A stretch of DNA of 64,000 nucleotides from Streptosporangium becharense. Its GTDB lineage: Bacteria > Actinomycetota > Actinomycetes > Streptosporangiales > Streptosporangiaceae. Location: positions 2,914,001-2,978,000 of the forward strand of contig NZ_JACHMP010000001.1 in assembly GCF_014204985.1 (NCBI RefSeq), given 5' to 3'. Of this stretch, positions 39,293 through 47,699 are shown piece by piece. The notes beneath the pieces are model-generated. The model saw nothing but the letters and a program-made list of their open reading frames with translations, was not told the DNA's origin and searched no databases. The first letter of the stretch is position 1. Each line of letters starts with the position of its first letter. A program made the translations under genes and the position numbers.

Positions 39293-39913
39293 TCATCCAC
39301 CGGGTCGTCCGAAACGAACAATCCTGCCGGTGACGGTCCAGCCCTCGCGGGCCATCCGGCCGACGGTGTCGACGAGCAGGGTGCGCTCGACGGTCTTGAT
39401 GCGCTCGTGCAGGCTCTCCTCGTCATCGCCGTCCAGCACGGGCACGCTCTCCTGGGCGATGATCGGCCCGGTGTCGACCCCGGCGTCGGCGAGCATCACG
39501 GTGCAGCCGGTGACGCGCACCCCGTACGCGAGGGCGTCGCGGACGCCGTGCGCGCCGGGGAAGGAGGGCAGCAGCGCGGGGTGGGTGTTGACCACCGGGA
39601 ACGCCCCCAGCGTCGGAGCGCCGAGGATCTTCATGAAGCCCGCGCAGACCACCAGGTCCGGCCGGTGCCCGGCGATGCGGGCGGCCAGCGCCCGGTCCCA
39701 CGCCTCGCGGGTGGGATGGTCGGCGAGCCTTTCCACGAAGGTCGGCACACCGGCCCGCTCCGCCCGCGCCAGCCCTTCGATCCCCTCGCGGTCGGCGCCC
39801 ACGGCGACGACCCGGGCACCGTAGGTTTCGTCGGCCACGGCGTCCAACAGGGCCTGTAGGTTGGTTCCAGAACCGGACACGAGGACCACAAGCCGAACGG
39901 CCTGGGATGACAC
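39293..39913 (-). CDS. purN: phosphoribosylglycinamide formyltransferase
   Basis: 206 aa; formylates GAR using 10-formyl-THF. Motifs: [27 protein letters not shown], the catalytic [20 protein letters not shown] with Asn and His, and [12 protein letters not shown] with the catalytic Asp. GTG 39913 with GGAG seven bases upstream is preferred over the TTG at 39952. First gene of purN-purH. Confidence 0.96.
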   Translation of the reverse strand: MSSQAVRLVVLVSGSGTNLQALLDAVADETYGARVVAVGADREGIEGLARAERAGVPTFVERLADHPTREAWDRALAARIAGHRPDLVVCAGFMKILGAPTLGAFPVVNTHPALLPSFPGAHGVRDALAYGVRVTGCTVMLADAGVDTGPIIAQESVPVLDGDDEESLHERIKTVERTLLVDTVGRMAREGWTVTGRIVRFGRPGG

Positions 39914-39992
39914 CGACGCACTCCATTCGGAAGGGGACTCACGCCGCTGCAAGGGTATCGGCCTGTCCGTACGAACGATGCAAGGAGGTCAG

Positions 39993-40403
39993 GTGACACT
40001 ACCCGTCCAGGTGCGGCCGGCGGACGGTGCGGGCCGGAGGGCGCTCTGGCTCGCGTTCGCGGCGGCGGTGATGACACTCATGTTCCCGCTCGCCGGACTC
40101 GTGCTGTCGGTTTTCGCCCTCGTCTCGTCGATCCGCGCGATCCCGGCGCTGCGTTCCGTCCCCAAGCCCATCGGCACCGCCGTGGCGGGCGTCGTGCTGT
40201 CGGCGGCGGCGCTGCTGGTGTCGGCGGGGGTGACGGCCATGCAGTTCTACTTCGGTGAGGAGCTGACGGCCTACACCGAGTGCAGCAGGGGTGCGGGCAC
40301 GGTCGCCTCGCAGAACGACTGCGTGGAGCAGCTCGAACGGGCGATGGAGAAGAAGATGCCCTTCGTCCAGCCGGGCCAGTTGCAGTTCCCCTTCCCCCCG
40401 TAA
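39993..40403 (+). CDS. small membrane protein, DUF4190-like
   Basis: 136 aa, two or three hydrophobic helices (LWLAFAAAVMTLMFPLAGLVLSVFALVSS; GTAVAGVVLSAAALLVSAGV) and a C-terminal soluble tail with two cysteines (ECSRGAG, NDCVEQLE) probably outside. GTG 39993 follows AAGGAGGTC. Divergent from purN. No function assigned. Confidence 0.75.
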   Translation: MTLPVQVRPADGAGRRALWLAFAAAVMTLMFPLAGLVLSVFALVSSIRAIPALRSVPKPIGTAVAGVVLSAAALLVSAGVTAMQFYFGEELTAYTECSRGAGTVASQNDCVEQLERAMEKKMPFVQPGQLQFPFPP

Positions 40404-40525
40404 TCCCCCGTACCCCCGTCTCCCCCGTAACCGGCGCGGCTCCCCGCCGGCCCGGCCGGTCCCGTCGTCTCGCCGCGGGCGGCCGGAGCCGCACCCGTCA
40501 GTCGCGGTCCTCAGGCGTGCACCCG

Positions 40526-42184
40526 TCAGTCGCGGTCCCAGGCGTAGGGGTCGAGGTAGATGACGTGACCGCCCTTGTCGTCGGTCTCGTCGACGATGTC
40601 GCGGCGGGGCGGGCGGGGCGGCTCGGGGCGGGGCTTCGGCGGGTTCTCCGCGACCGCCGAGGCGTGCTCGTCCTCCCAGTCGTCCCGGATCACCGGGATC
40701 GGCTGGGTCTCGCACTCGGTGGCGTCCAGCCAGTGGCCGGGCAGCTTGCTCAGCTCCTCCGGCTCGGCGAACCCGACCCGGCTGGCCATCGACCCGGCGG
40801 CCCTGGCGAGCTTGACGCCCGCCTTGCGGACCGGGGCGGTGGCCGTGCCGACCTTGGCCGCCGCCTTGGTGACGGCCGTGTTCTGCCCCCGGAAGATCAG
40901 CCACCAGTTGGCCAGCCCCGCGGAGATACCCGCGGCCACCCCCACCTCCAGCGTCACCGAGAGCATCACCTCCCAGCCCGAGGGGCCCACCGCGGTCAGC
41001 CGGGCACCGCCGAGCGAGCCACCGGACAGCGCCGCCAGCAGGCCGGCGGTCACCCCGGTCATCGCACCGCAGACGAACCCCCACAGCGGGGCACCCTCGT
41101 ACGAGGGCGACGGCGCGACCCGGACGACCAGCACTCCCGCCACCGCCCCGGCCACGAACGGCACCGCGATCACCGCCATCACCCAGACCGGGGTGGGGCC
41201 CGCCTCCGGGAGCGCACCCAGGATCGGCAGGCTCGGCACGGTGCTCAGCTGGACCCCCGTCGGCGCGACCAGAGTCCCGGTGCCGACGGCGAAGCCGGGG
41301 CCCGCGATGAAGGCCACCCCCCAGATCACCGCGTTCAGCAGGTAGAGGCCCTGGACGAGCAGCAGGAGCAGGCCACCGACGAACCCGGGCGACAGAACCC
41401 CGGACAGCTCCCTGACCTGGCCGAAGTTGACCGCGATCGCCCCGAGCACGATCAGCGCACCCGCCACCAGCATGATCGCCAGCGCCGCCGACGTGCCCAC
41501 CACGACCGAGCGGAACCGTTCGGGCAGCAGGCGCATCATCGACCGCCACGGCCCGATCGTCCTGGCGACGGCCAGGGAGCCCGCGATGAAGGCCAACACC
41601 AGGTGGCTGACCAGCACGTCGCCGAGGAAGGGCTGGGTGATCTCGTTCTGGGCGACCAGCGCGATCCCGCCGGCCAGCAGCGCGTACGGTGCCGCCAGCG
41701 AGATGCCCGCCTGCGCGATCAGCACCAGCTGTGCCCGGCGCCGGGCGTTGGCCACCTCTTTCGGGGTGTTCTTGGGCAGCCGGGCGGGGAGCCGGAGCCG
41801 CAGGTCGGCGTCGCGGGCCATCCAGATCGCGGCGCGGTACAGCAGGAAGGCGGGCAGAACCGTCAGGCCGAGCGGGAGCAGCCCCACCGAACCGCCCGGG
41901 ATCGCGAACCCCGCGTGGTGGGCGGCCAGCCAGAGCTGCGCCGCGGTGCGGAAGACCGCCGGCGGCCCGGCGCCGAGCGCGCCGCGGGGAGCGGCCATCC
42001 AGCCGACCAGCGTGAGCGTGGTGAGCACCGCGAGCCCCACGCCGAGCGTCCAGGCGGCGGCGAGCATCCCGGAGACGGGAAGCGGCCGGCGGACGTCGTC
42101 GTCGTCACCCGTGAGGCCGGGCAGGGGGATGCGGCTGAGGACGTTGCGGGGGGCCGTCCGGAGCTGATCGAAAAGGGCCGTCAC
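40526..42184 (-). CDS. PerM/DUF6350 family cell-division membrane protein
   Basis: 552 aa, about eleven hydrophobic helices and a proline-rich acidic cytoplasmic tail ending YLDPYAWDRD. In Mycobacterium tuberculosis the equivalent gene (perM) also lies beside purN-purH and sucCD, and is needed for division under stress through stabilising FtsB. GTG 42184. The synteny on both sides supports the assignment; the sequence motif by itself is weak. Confidence 0.85.
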   Translation of the reverse strand: MTALFDQLRTAPRNVLSRIPLPGLTGDDDDVRRPLPVSGMLAAAWTLGVGLAVLTTLTLVGWMAAPRGALGAGPPAVFRTAAQLWLAAHHAGFAIPGGSVGLLPLGLTVLPAFLLYRAAIWMARDADLRLRLPARLPKNTPKEVANARRRAQLVLIAQAGISLAAPYALLAGGIALVAQNEITQPFLGDVLVSHLVLAFIAGSLAVARTIGPWRSMMRLLPERFRSVVVGTSAALAIMLVAGALIVLGAIAVNFGQVRELSGVLSPGFVGGLLLLLVQGLYLLNAVIWGVAFIAGPGFAVGTGTLVAPTGVQLSTVPSLPILGALPEAGPTPVWVMAVIAVPFVAGAVAGVLVVRVAPSPSYEGAPLWGFVCGAMTGVTAGLLAALSGGSLGGARLTAVGPSGWEVMLSVTLEVGVAAGISAGLANWWLIFRGQNTAVTKAAAKVGTATAPVRKAGVKLARAAGSMASRVGFAEPEELSKLPGHWLDATECETQPIPVIRDDWEDEHASAVAENPPKPRPEPPRPPRRDIVDETDDKGGHVIYLDPYAWDRD

Positions 42185-42495
42185 AACAGTCGATGGTCTC
42201 AGGATCTTCGGTGCGGAAGGGACTCCTTCGCCCCGCGTGTCGCGGACCGCACCCCGGGCGCCACATGTGCTAGTGCGAGCGCCGTACGCGGAGATGCGCC
42301 GTTACGGGCACCGGGCGACCGGCGAGGACGGCGAGGCACGGGACGGCCAGCGAGGACGGCGAGCTGCGGGACGACCGGCGGGTGCGGCGAGCTGCGGGAC
42401 GACCGGCGGGTGCGTGGGAGGGGGCCGGCGAGAGGGCGGGTCCGCGAGGCGGTCCGCGAGGCGGGAGGGATGCTCGGTGATGGAGGGCGGAGACG
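42185..42495. other. gap between perM-like gene and sucD with a tandem repeat
   Basis: No gene seen. Contains a perfect 28-bp tandem duplication (42358-42385 and 42386-42413, starting GGCGAGCTGCGGGACGACCG), plus related fragments GGCGAGGACGGCGAGG before it. The right edge is the sucD terminator. Confidence 0.75.
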
Positions 42496-42533
42496 CGCGA
42501 GGGGCGCCCGGCGGGTGCCGGACGCCCCTCGCG
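42496..42533 (-). terminator. sucD terminator
   Basis: CGCGAGGGGCG (42496-42506) pairs with CGCCCCTCGCG (42523-42533), and CCGGC/GCCGG pairs inside the loop. Confidence 0.8.
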
Positions 42534-42593
42534 TCGCGGATGCGTCGTGAACGCGTCGCCGGCCCCGGCTCACGCCGGGACCGCGGTCGCGGG

Positions 42594-43469
42594 TCAGCGG
42601 GCCTGCATGATCTCGCGCATCAGGCGGGCGGTCTCGCTGGGGGTCTTGCCGACGCGGACGCCGACCTTCTCCAGGGCTTCCTTCTTGGCCTGGGCGGTGC
42701 CCGCCGAGCCGGACACGATGGCGCCCGCGTGGCCCATGGTCTTGCCCTCGGGGGCGGTGAAGCCCGCCACGTAGGCCACGACCGGCTTGGTCACGTGCTG
42801 CTCGATGTAGGCCGCGGCGCGCTCCTCGGCGTCGCCGCCGATCTCACCGATCATCACGATCGCGTCCGTACCGGGGTCGTCCTGGAACGCCTGGAGCGCA
42901 TCGATGTGGGTGGTGCCGATGACCGGGTCGCCGCCGATGCCGACCGCGGTGGAGAAACCGAAGTCACGCAGCTCGTACATGAGCTGGTAGGTCAGCGTGC
43001 CGGACTTGGAGACCAGGCCGATGCGGCCGGCGGTGGTGATGTCGGCCGGGATGATGCCCGCGTTGGACGCGCCGGGCGAGGCGATGCCGGGGCAGTTCGG
43101 GCCGATGATGCGGGTCTTGTTGCCCTTGGCCACCGCGTAGGCCCAGAACTCGGTGGTGTCGTGGATCGGCACACCCTCGGTGATGACCACGCAGAGCGGG
43201 ATCTCGGCGTCGATGGCCTCCTTGACGGCGTCCTTGGTGAACGCCGGGGGCACGAAGACGACCGAGACGTCGGCGCCGGTCTTCTCGATGGCCTCGGCGA
43301 CGGTGCCGAAGACGGGCAGGCCCTCGTGGACCGTACCGGCCTTGCGGGCGTTGACGCCGCCGACGACCTTGGCGCCGGAGGCGAGCATGCGGCGGGTGTG
43401 CTTGGTGCCCTCACCGCCGGTCATGCCCTGAACGATGATCTTGCTGTTCTCGGTCAGCCAGATAGCCAT
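42594..43469 (-). CDS. sucD: succinyl-CoA ligase alpha subunit
   Basis: 291 aa. CoA-binding domain ([27 protein letters not shown]) and the phosphohistidine region [17 protein letters not shown] with [10 protein letters not shown]. Forms a heterodimer with SucC, turning succinyl-CoA into succinate with ATP/GTP formation. ATG 43469 overlaps the sucC stop (TAATG). Confidence 0.97.
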   Translation of the reverse strand: MAIWLTENSKIIVQGMTGGEGTKHTRRMLASGAKVVGGVNARKAGTVHEGLPVFGTVAEAIEKTGADVSVVFVPPAFTKDAVKEAIDAEIPLCVVITEGVPIHDTTEFWAYAVAKGNKTRIIGPNCPGIASPGASNAGIIPADITTAGRIGLVSKSGTLTYQLMYELRDFGFSTAVGIGGDPVIGTTHIDALQAFQDDPGTDAIVMIGEIGGDAEERAAAYIEQHVTKPVVAYVAGFTAPEGKTMGHAGAIVSGSAGTAQAKKEALEKVGVRVGKTPSETARLMREIMQAR

Positions 43470-44650
43470 TACGCACCTACCGCGGCGAGTTCGGCGGCGC
43501 GCTTGGCCGCATCGTCCATCGTGTCCACCAGTTCGACGCCGGAAAGCTTGGCGTCGGCGAGAATCTGCCGCCCGAGTTCGGCGTTGTTGCCGTCCAGCCG
43601 GACGACGAGCGGGCGGGTCACGGCCTCACCGCGCGCCTCCAACAGCTGGAAGGCGGAGACGATGCCGTTGGCGACCGCGTCACAGGCGGTGATGCCGCCG
43701 AAGACGTTCACGAAGATCGACCTCACCGACGGGTCGGAGATGATGATCTCCAGACCGGCCGCCATGACCTCGGCCGAGGCGCCGCCGCCGATGTCGAGGA
43801 AGTTGGCGGGCTTGGGCCGGCCGGGGAACGCCTCACCGGCGTAGGCGACGACGTCGAGGGTCGACATGACCAGGCCCGCGCCGTTGCCGATGATGCCCAC
43901 GGAACCGTCGAGCTTGACGTAGTTGAGGTCCTTGGCCTTGGCCGCGGCCTCCAGGGGGTCCTCGCTGGCCTTGTCCGCGTAGGTCTCGTGCTCGGTCTGG
44001 CGGAAGGAGGCGTTGTCGTCGAGGGTGACCTTGCCGTCGAGGGCCTTCACCTGGCCGTCGGCGGACAGGATCATCGGGTTGACCTCGACCAGGGAGGCGT
44101 CCTCGTCGACGAAGACGGCCCAGAGCTTCTCGATGAGCTCCGCGGCACCCTCGAGCGCGGTCTCCGGCAGGCCGCCGGCCTTGGCGATCTCGTAGGCCCG
44201 GGCACGGTCGACGCCGTCCAGCGGGGAGACCGGGATCTTCGCGACCTTCTCCGGGGCGCTGTGCGCGACCTCTTCGATGTCCATGCCGCCCGCGGCGGAG
44301 CAGATGGCGAGGAACGTACGGTTGGCGCGGTCGAGCAGGAAGGAGAAGTAGTACTCCTCCGCGATCGCGCTGGCCTCCTCGATCAGAACCTTGTGGACCG
44401 TGTGGCCCTTGATGTCCATACCGAGGATCTGGGTGGCCTTCTGCTCGGCGTCGGCCGCGTCGTCGGCGACCTTCACGCCGCCGGCCTTGCCGCGACCACC
44501 GGTCTTGACCTGGGCCTTGACGACGACGCGGCCGGTCAGCTGCTCGGCTGCCGCCCGCGCCTCCTCCACGGTGTGCGCGACGATTCCGCGCGGCACCGGG
44601 ATGCCGTACTCCGCGAAGAGCTCCTTCGCCTGATGTTCGAACAGGTCCAC
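43469..44650 (-). CDS. sucC: ADP-forming succinyl-CoA ligase beta subunit
   Basis: 393 aa, ATP-grasp fold with [66 protein letters not shown] and [22 protein letters not shown] 44650 gives the standard start VDLFEHQ; the frame continues upstream without homology. Translationally coupled to sucD. Confidence 0.97.
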   Translation of the reverse strand: MDLFEHQAKELFAEYGIPVPRGIVAHTVEEARAAAEQLTGRVVVKAQVKTGGRGKAGGVKVADDAADAEQKATQILGMDIKGHTVHKVLIEEASAIAEEYYFSFLLDRANRTFLAICSAAGGMDIEEVAHSAPEKVAKIPVSPLDGVDRARAYEIAKAGGLPETALEGAAELIEKLWAVFVDEDASLVEVNPMILSADGQVKALDGKVTLDDNASFRQTEHETYADKASEDPLEAAAKAKDLNYVKLDGSVGIIGNGAGLVMSTLDVVAYAGEAFPGRPKPANFLDIGGGASAEVMAAGLEIIISDPSVRSIFVNVFGGITACDAVANGIVSAFQLLEARGEAVTRPLVVRLDGNNAELGRQILADAKLSGVELVDTMDDAAKRAAELAAVGA

Positions 44651-45123
44651 GAGGGTCCGTCCTTGCTTGTCCGGCTGGTGGATAGATGTCAGCGAGCCGG
44701 CTCCACGATCCAAGGGGGAGCCCGGCGGTTTTCGCGCCAATGAAGCCTAGCCCGCCTGGCGGCATGACCAGGTAACCGGGTCCCGGATCGCCTCCCCGAA
44801 TGTTGTTCGCGGCCGATGGGAACCCGTCGGGGAGGCGACACTCCCTTTCACTGACATCACCTCCCTCACATGGACATCAAGGACAAGAGAGACAAGATAG
44901 ACATCAAGGTATTTTCTTCCACCTCGTTCACATGTGACGTTTCCGTCATTTCTCCCCCACAAACAACGGATCAGCTCCTTTCCCGCCCCCATCCCCGAGA
45001 TATGACAATCCGTGATGGCACGGGAACACTGTCGGCTCGTTCATGCCGGACGAACGTCCTGATCCGGACATGGAAGACGTCTGCACGGATTATGCACAAC
45101 TAATTCACCACAAAAAATGAAAT

Positions 45124-45150
45124 ATCGGATTCCGATCGGATCTTGATCCG
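45124..45150. promoter_or_regulatory. two abutting palindromes upstream of paralogue 1
   Basis: ATCGGA-T-TCCGAT (45124-45136) followed at once by CGGATC-TT-GATCCG (45137-45150). The last ten bases TCTTGATCCG recur upstream of paralogue 3 (47616-47625), suggesting a shared regulator. Confidence 0.6.
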
Positions 45151-45159
45151 CAATAATGC

Positions 45160-45194
45160 GACGGTCCCTCCCATACAGCGCGGAGGGAACCGTC
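45160..45194 (+). promoter_or_regulatory. 5' UTR hairpin directly before the ribosome site of paralogue 1
   Basis: GACGGTCCCTCC (45160-45171) pairs with GGAGGGAACCGTC (45182-45194), one bulged A. The hairpin ends at the CAGGAGG ribosome site, so it may affect translation or mRNA stability. Confidence 0.6.
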
Positions 45195-45208
45195 AGGAGG
45201 ATTTTCCT

Positions 45209-46090
45209 TTGAAGCGACACATCGCCGGTCTGGCATGCGCCGCGACGGCCGTGCTGAGCGCCACGGCATTCGCACCGGCCGCGCACGCCTCCGCACAGGC
45301 CGCCGATCCGATCACGGCGCTGAACAAGCAGCTCACCGCCGGCCACGGCGTGCGGTTCGTCGACACCACGAAAATGCAGGGCACCCAGGGCGGCATGGTC
45401 CTCGCCAAGCGCACCGGCACCTTCCAGTTCGGCGCCTCCGGAATCAGCGCGTCCGACCAGACCACCAAACTGCGCATCAAGGCGAGCGACCTCGCGCCTC
45501 TCGGGACGGGGGACGAGGAGGCCGACAAAATGATCGCCGGGCTGGCCAAGCCGGAACGGGTCATCCGCGTCCGGAACACGTCCTACATCTCCGGGGGCCT
45601 GTTCGGCGAGTTCATGCCGGAGGGCAAGACCTGGTTGCAGTACCCCGGCGTGACGCTCGGCGTCAACGGCCAGGTAGGCCAGCTGGTCAACGTCGCCGAG
45701 CCGGCGACGCTCAGGGCACTGCTGGCGCGCGCGACGGTCAAGCGTCCCACCTCCTATGCCGGGAAGATCACCTTCGGTGAGCTGTACAGGGTCTCGCCGT
45801 GGTTCCGGGCCTCGCTCATGCAGAAGCCGTCCGGCAAGGCCGCCAAGACCTCGGTGAACTGGAAGCTGTCCGTCGGCGCGGACCAGCTCTCCACGCGGCT
45901 GGTGACCAGCTACCCGGCGGCCGGCCTCGGCATGCCGGGCAGTGAGACCCTGACCGTCGACACCCGCTACAGCGGCTGGGGCTCCAAGGTCACGATCACG
46001 GCTCCCCCGGCCGACCAGATCGCCAAGCCGGGCGAACTGGGTGACGGCGTCGACACCGAGAACCCCATCCCGCTCCTCGGCGCCAAGTGA
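45209..46090 (+). CDS. secreted LolA/LppX-like protein, paralogue 1
   Basis: 293 aa with a Sec signal peptide (KRHIAGLACAATAVLSATAF, cleavage near AHASA); no lipobox cysteine, so secreted rather than lipidated. The body shows the pattern of LolA/LppX-LprG-like hydrophobic-ligand binders: RTGTFQFGASG, PERVIRVRNTSYISGG, MPEGKTWLQYPG and a late DTRYSGWGSKVTI. TTG 45209 lies eight bases after CAGGAGG. Shares the block KRPTSYAGKITFGELYRVSP almost exactly with paralogue 2. Function not known. Confidence 0.8.
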   Translation: MKRHIAGLACAATAVLSATAFAPAAHASAQAADPITALNKQLTAGHGVRFVDTTKMQGTQGGMVLAKRTGTFQFGASGISASDQTTKLRIKASDLAPLGTGDEEADKMIAGLAKPERVIRVRNTSYISGGLFGEFMPEGKTWLQYPGVTLGVNGQVGQLVNVAEPATLRALLARATVKRPTSYAGKITFGELYRVSPWFRASLMQKPSGKAAKTSVNWKLSVGADQLSTRLVTSYPAAGLGMPGSETLTVDTRYSGWGSKVTITAPPADQIAKPGELGDGVDTENPIPLLGAK

Positions 46091-46101
46091 CCGCCTGATA
46101 T

Positions 46102-46303
46102 AGATCATCCAGGTGATCTTCACGCCCGGTCCCCGGGAGCGGTCCATGGGCAACGAGACCGCCTGACCCACACCGCCCGCGGGTGCCGGAGAGCGTCCGA
46201 CGCACCCCTCCGCGGGCACCGCGGACCGCAGCACCCGTACCACCCGTACCACCCGTGCCATCCGTACCACCCCGTGCCCGGCGAGTCCGCCCGCCGGGCA
46301 CGG
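46102..46303. other. spacer between paralogues 1 and 2 with hairpins and 9-bp repeats
   Basis: AGATCA-TCCAGG-TGATCT inverted repeat at 46102-46119; four units of a 9-bp tandem repeat (CCCGTACCA and one-base variants) at 46234-46269; and a 12-bp perfect stem CCGTGCCCGGCG/CGCCGGGCACGG at 46272-46283 and 46292-46303, probably the paralogue 1 terminator. Nothing coding. Confidence 0.7.
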
Positions 46304-46399
46304 TCCGTCACGACGCTTCCCCCGACACGTCGCCGTACGGGCGGCAGACCTCCGCCGTGCACCGCGACATGCACATATGACGACAGGCAAGGAACCCCG

Positions 46400-47326
46400 A
46401 TGAAGCGAATGATCGCCGTTCTGACCAGCGCCACCGCGGTGGCGCTGACGGCCTCCCTCCCGGTCGCCGCGCACGCCTCCGCGCAGGCGCCCGACCCGCT
46501 CACCGCACTGAAGAAGCAGCTCACCGCCGGCCACGGCGTGCAGTTCGTCGACACCGTCAAGACGCGCAAGGCCGGTAGGACCGAGGTCATCAGCAAGCGT
46601 GAGGGAGAGTTGCAGTTCGACGCGGCCGGGATCAGCGCGTCGGACCACACCTCCCGGCCGCGCGTCAAGGAGAGCGACCTGGAGTTCGACCTGAGCAGCC
46701 CCGAGAGCGGTTTCGGCGACGCCGAGGACGACAGGAGCCCGGAGGCCGTACAGGCCGAGGAGCAGCTCGACAAGCTCCTCAAGGGCCTGGCCGACCCCGA
46801 GCGGGTCGTCCGCGTCAAGAAGGCGGCCTACCTCTCCGGCGGCGTCTTCGGCCCGTTCCTGCCGGTCGGCAAGCCCTGGCTCCACATCCCCGAGGACACG
46901 CTCGGCGTGACCGGGTCGATCGGCCAGCACATCAACCCCGCCGAGCCCGCGACCCTCAAGGCCCTCCTCGCGAACGCCACGGTCAAGCGTCCCACCTCCT
47001 ACGCCGGAAAGATCACCTTCGGCGAGCTCCACAAGGTCTCGCCGTGGTTCCGGGCCGCCATGGGCAGGAAGCTCTACGGCGACATGGCCAAGGACACGCT
47101 GAACTGGAAGCTGTTCCTGGGCACCGACCGGCTCCCCGCGAGGCTGACGACCACGGAGACCGACTCCTCGGGCAAGACGGTGGGCTTGACCGTCGACACC
47201 CGCTACACCGGCTGGGGTTCCGAGGTCTCCATCACCGCCCCGGCCGACGACCAGATCGCCACGATGAAGGAGCTGGAGGACCGCTTCCTCTCCGACAACC
47301 CCATCCCCCTGGTCACCGTGAAATGA
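46400..47326 (+). CDS. secreted LolA/LppX-like protein, paralogue 2
   Basis: 308 aa, signal peptide MKRMIAVLTSATAVALTASL with AHASAQ cleavage region, then QLTAGHGVQFVDT as in paralogue 1. An acidic insert (SSPESGFGDAEDDRSPEAVQAEE region, about residues 100-125) distinguishes it. Conserved PERVVRVKKAAYLSGG, PVGKPWLHIPEDTLGV, KRPTSYAGKITFGEL, DTRYTGWGSEVSIT and a C-terminal NPIPL. ATG 46400 after AAGGAA. Recent tandem duplicate of paralogue 1, judged from near-identical DNA over the KRPTSY block. Confidence 0.82.
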   Translation: MKRMIAVLTSATAVALTASLPVAAHASAQAPDPLTALKKQLTAGHGVQFVDTVKTRKAGRTEVISKREGELQFDAAGISASDHTSRPRVKESDLEFDLSSPESGFGDAEDDRSPEAVQAEEQLDKLLKGLADPERVVRVKKAAYLSGGVFGPFLPVGKPWLHIPEDTLGVTGSIGQHINPAEPATLKALLANATVKRPTSYAGKITFGELHKVSPWFRAAMGRKLYGDMAKDTLNWKLFLGTDRLPARLTTTETDSSGKTVGLTVDTRYTGWGSEVSITAPADDQIATMKELEDRFLSDNPIPLVTVK

Positions 47327-47331
47327 CCCTC

Positions 47332-47385
47332 CCGCGGGGGTTTCGCCCCGCGGTCTCCCGGGGGGCGGCCCTCCGCGCCGCCCCC
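47332..47385. terminator. double hairpin after paralogue 2
   Basis: CCGCGGGG/CCCCGCGG (47332-47339, 47346-47353) and GGGGGCGGC/GCCGCCCCC (47361-47369, 47377-47385). Confidence 0.7.
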
Positions 47386-47555
47386 TTCACGGTGAGCCGT
47401 CGCTTTCACGGCGGTCCGTCCCCCTCTAACGGGTACCGCCCTCCCCTTCAACGGGTACCGCCCTCTTCGCGGAGGCCACCCCTTCACGGAGATCTGTCCC
47501 TTTGATGGAGGTCTGCGCCTTTCACGGGGAACCAGCCTCTTCGCGGAGGGCCTCC
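47382..47555. repeat. degenerate tandem array, about nine units of 18-22 bp
   Basis: Units starting at about 47382, 47403, 47422, 47441, 47463, 47481, 47500, 47518 and 47537 share a pattern CYYTTCRCGG followed by GRNCYRYCC. Two neighbouring units share an exact 16-mer AACGGGTACCGCCCTC (47428-47443 and 47450-47465). Noncoding, located between paralogues 2 and 3. Confidence 0.6.
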
Positions 47556-47612
47556 CGGGGCGGCCCTCCGCGCCGGCGACCGCCCCGGGCGGCGTCGCTC
47601 CCGGTTTCGGGG

Positions 47613-47650
47613 GATTCTTGATCCGGTGTGCCGGGATGTAGGCAAGAATC
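47613..47650. promoter_or_regulatory. inverted repeat upstream of paralogue 3
   Basis: GATTCTTG (47613-47620) and CAAGAATC (47643-47650), with a weaker ATCCGG/CCGGGAT nested inside. Contains the 10-mer TCTTGATCCG also found before paralogue 1. Confidence 0.55.
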
Positions 47651-47699
47651 TTCTTCCCTCCTCCAGACGACGCGAGGACACCTACGGGAGGACCCCTCG

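Larger units (their letters stand above)
44651..45208. other. AT-rich divergent control region before the paralogue cluster
   Basis: 558 bases with no convincing gene; markedly lower GC than the surroundings from about 44860 to 45160. Holds a 10-bp direct repeat GACATCAAGG (44873-44882 and 44900-44909), a palindrome TCACATGTGA (44928-44937), and the two adjacent palindromes and 5' UTR hairpin listed separately. It must contain the promoters of sucC (leftward) and the first paralogue (rightward). A 77-residue open frame at 44870-45103 has no coding bias. Confidence 0.6.

Noticed and set aside
44747..44992. 81-residue minus-strand frame in the AT-rich spacer before the paralogues
   Set aside because: Low GC at third positions, no ribosome site and no recognisable pattern; more likely regulatory DNA.
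44870..45103. 77-residue plus-strand frame MDIKDKRDKIDIK...
   Set aside because: Starts inside a direct-repeat cluster and shows no coding bias; treated as part of the control region.
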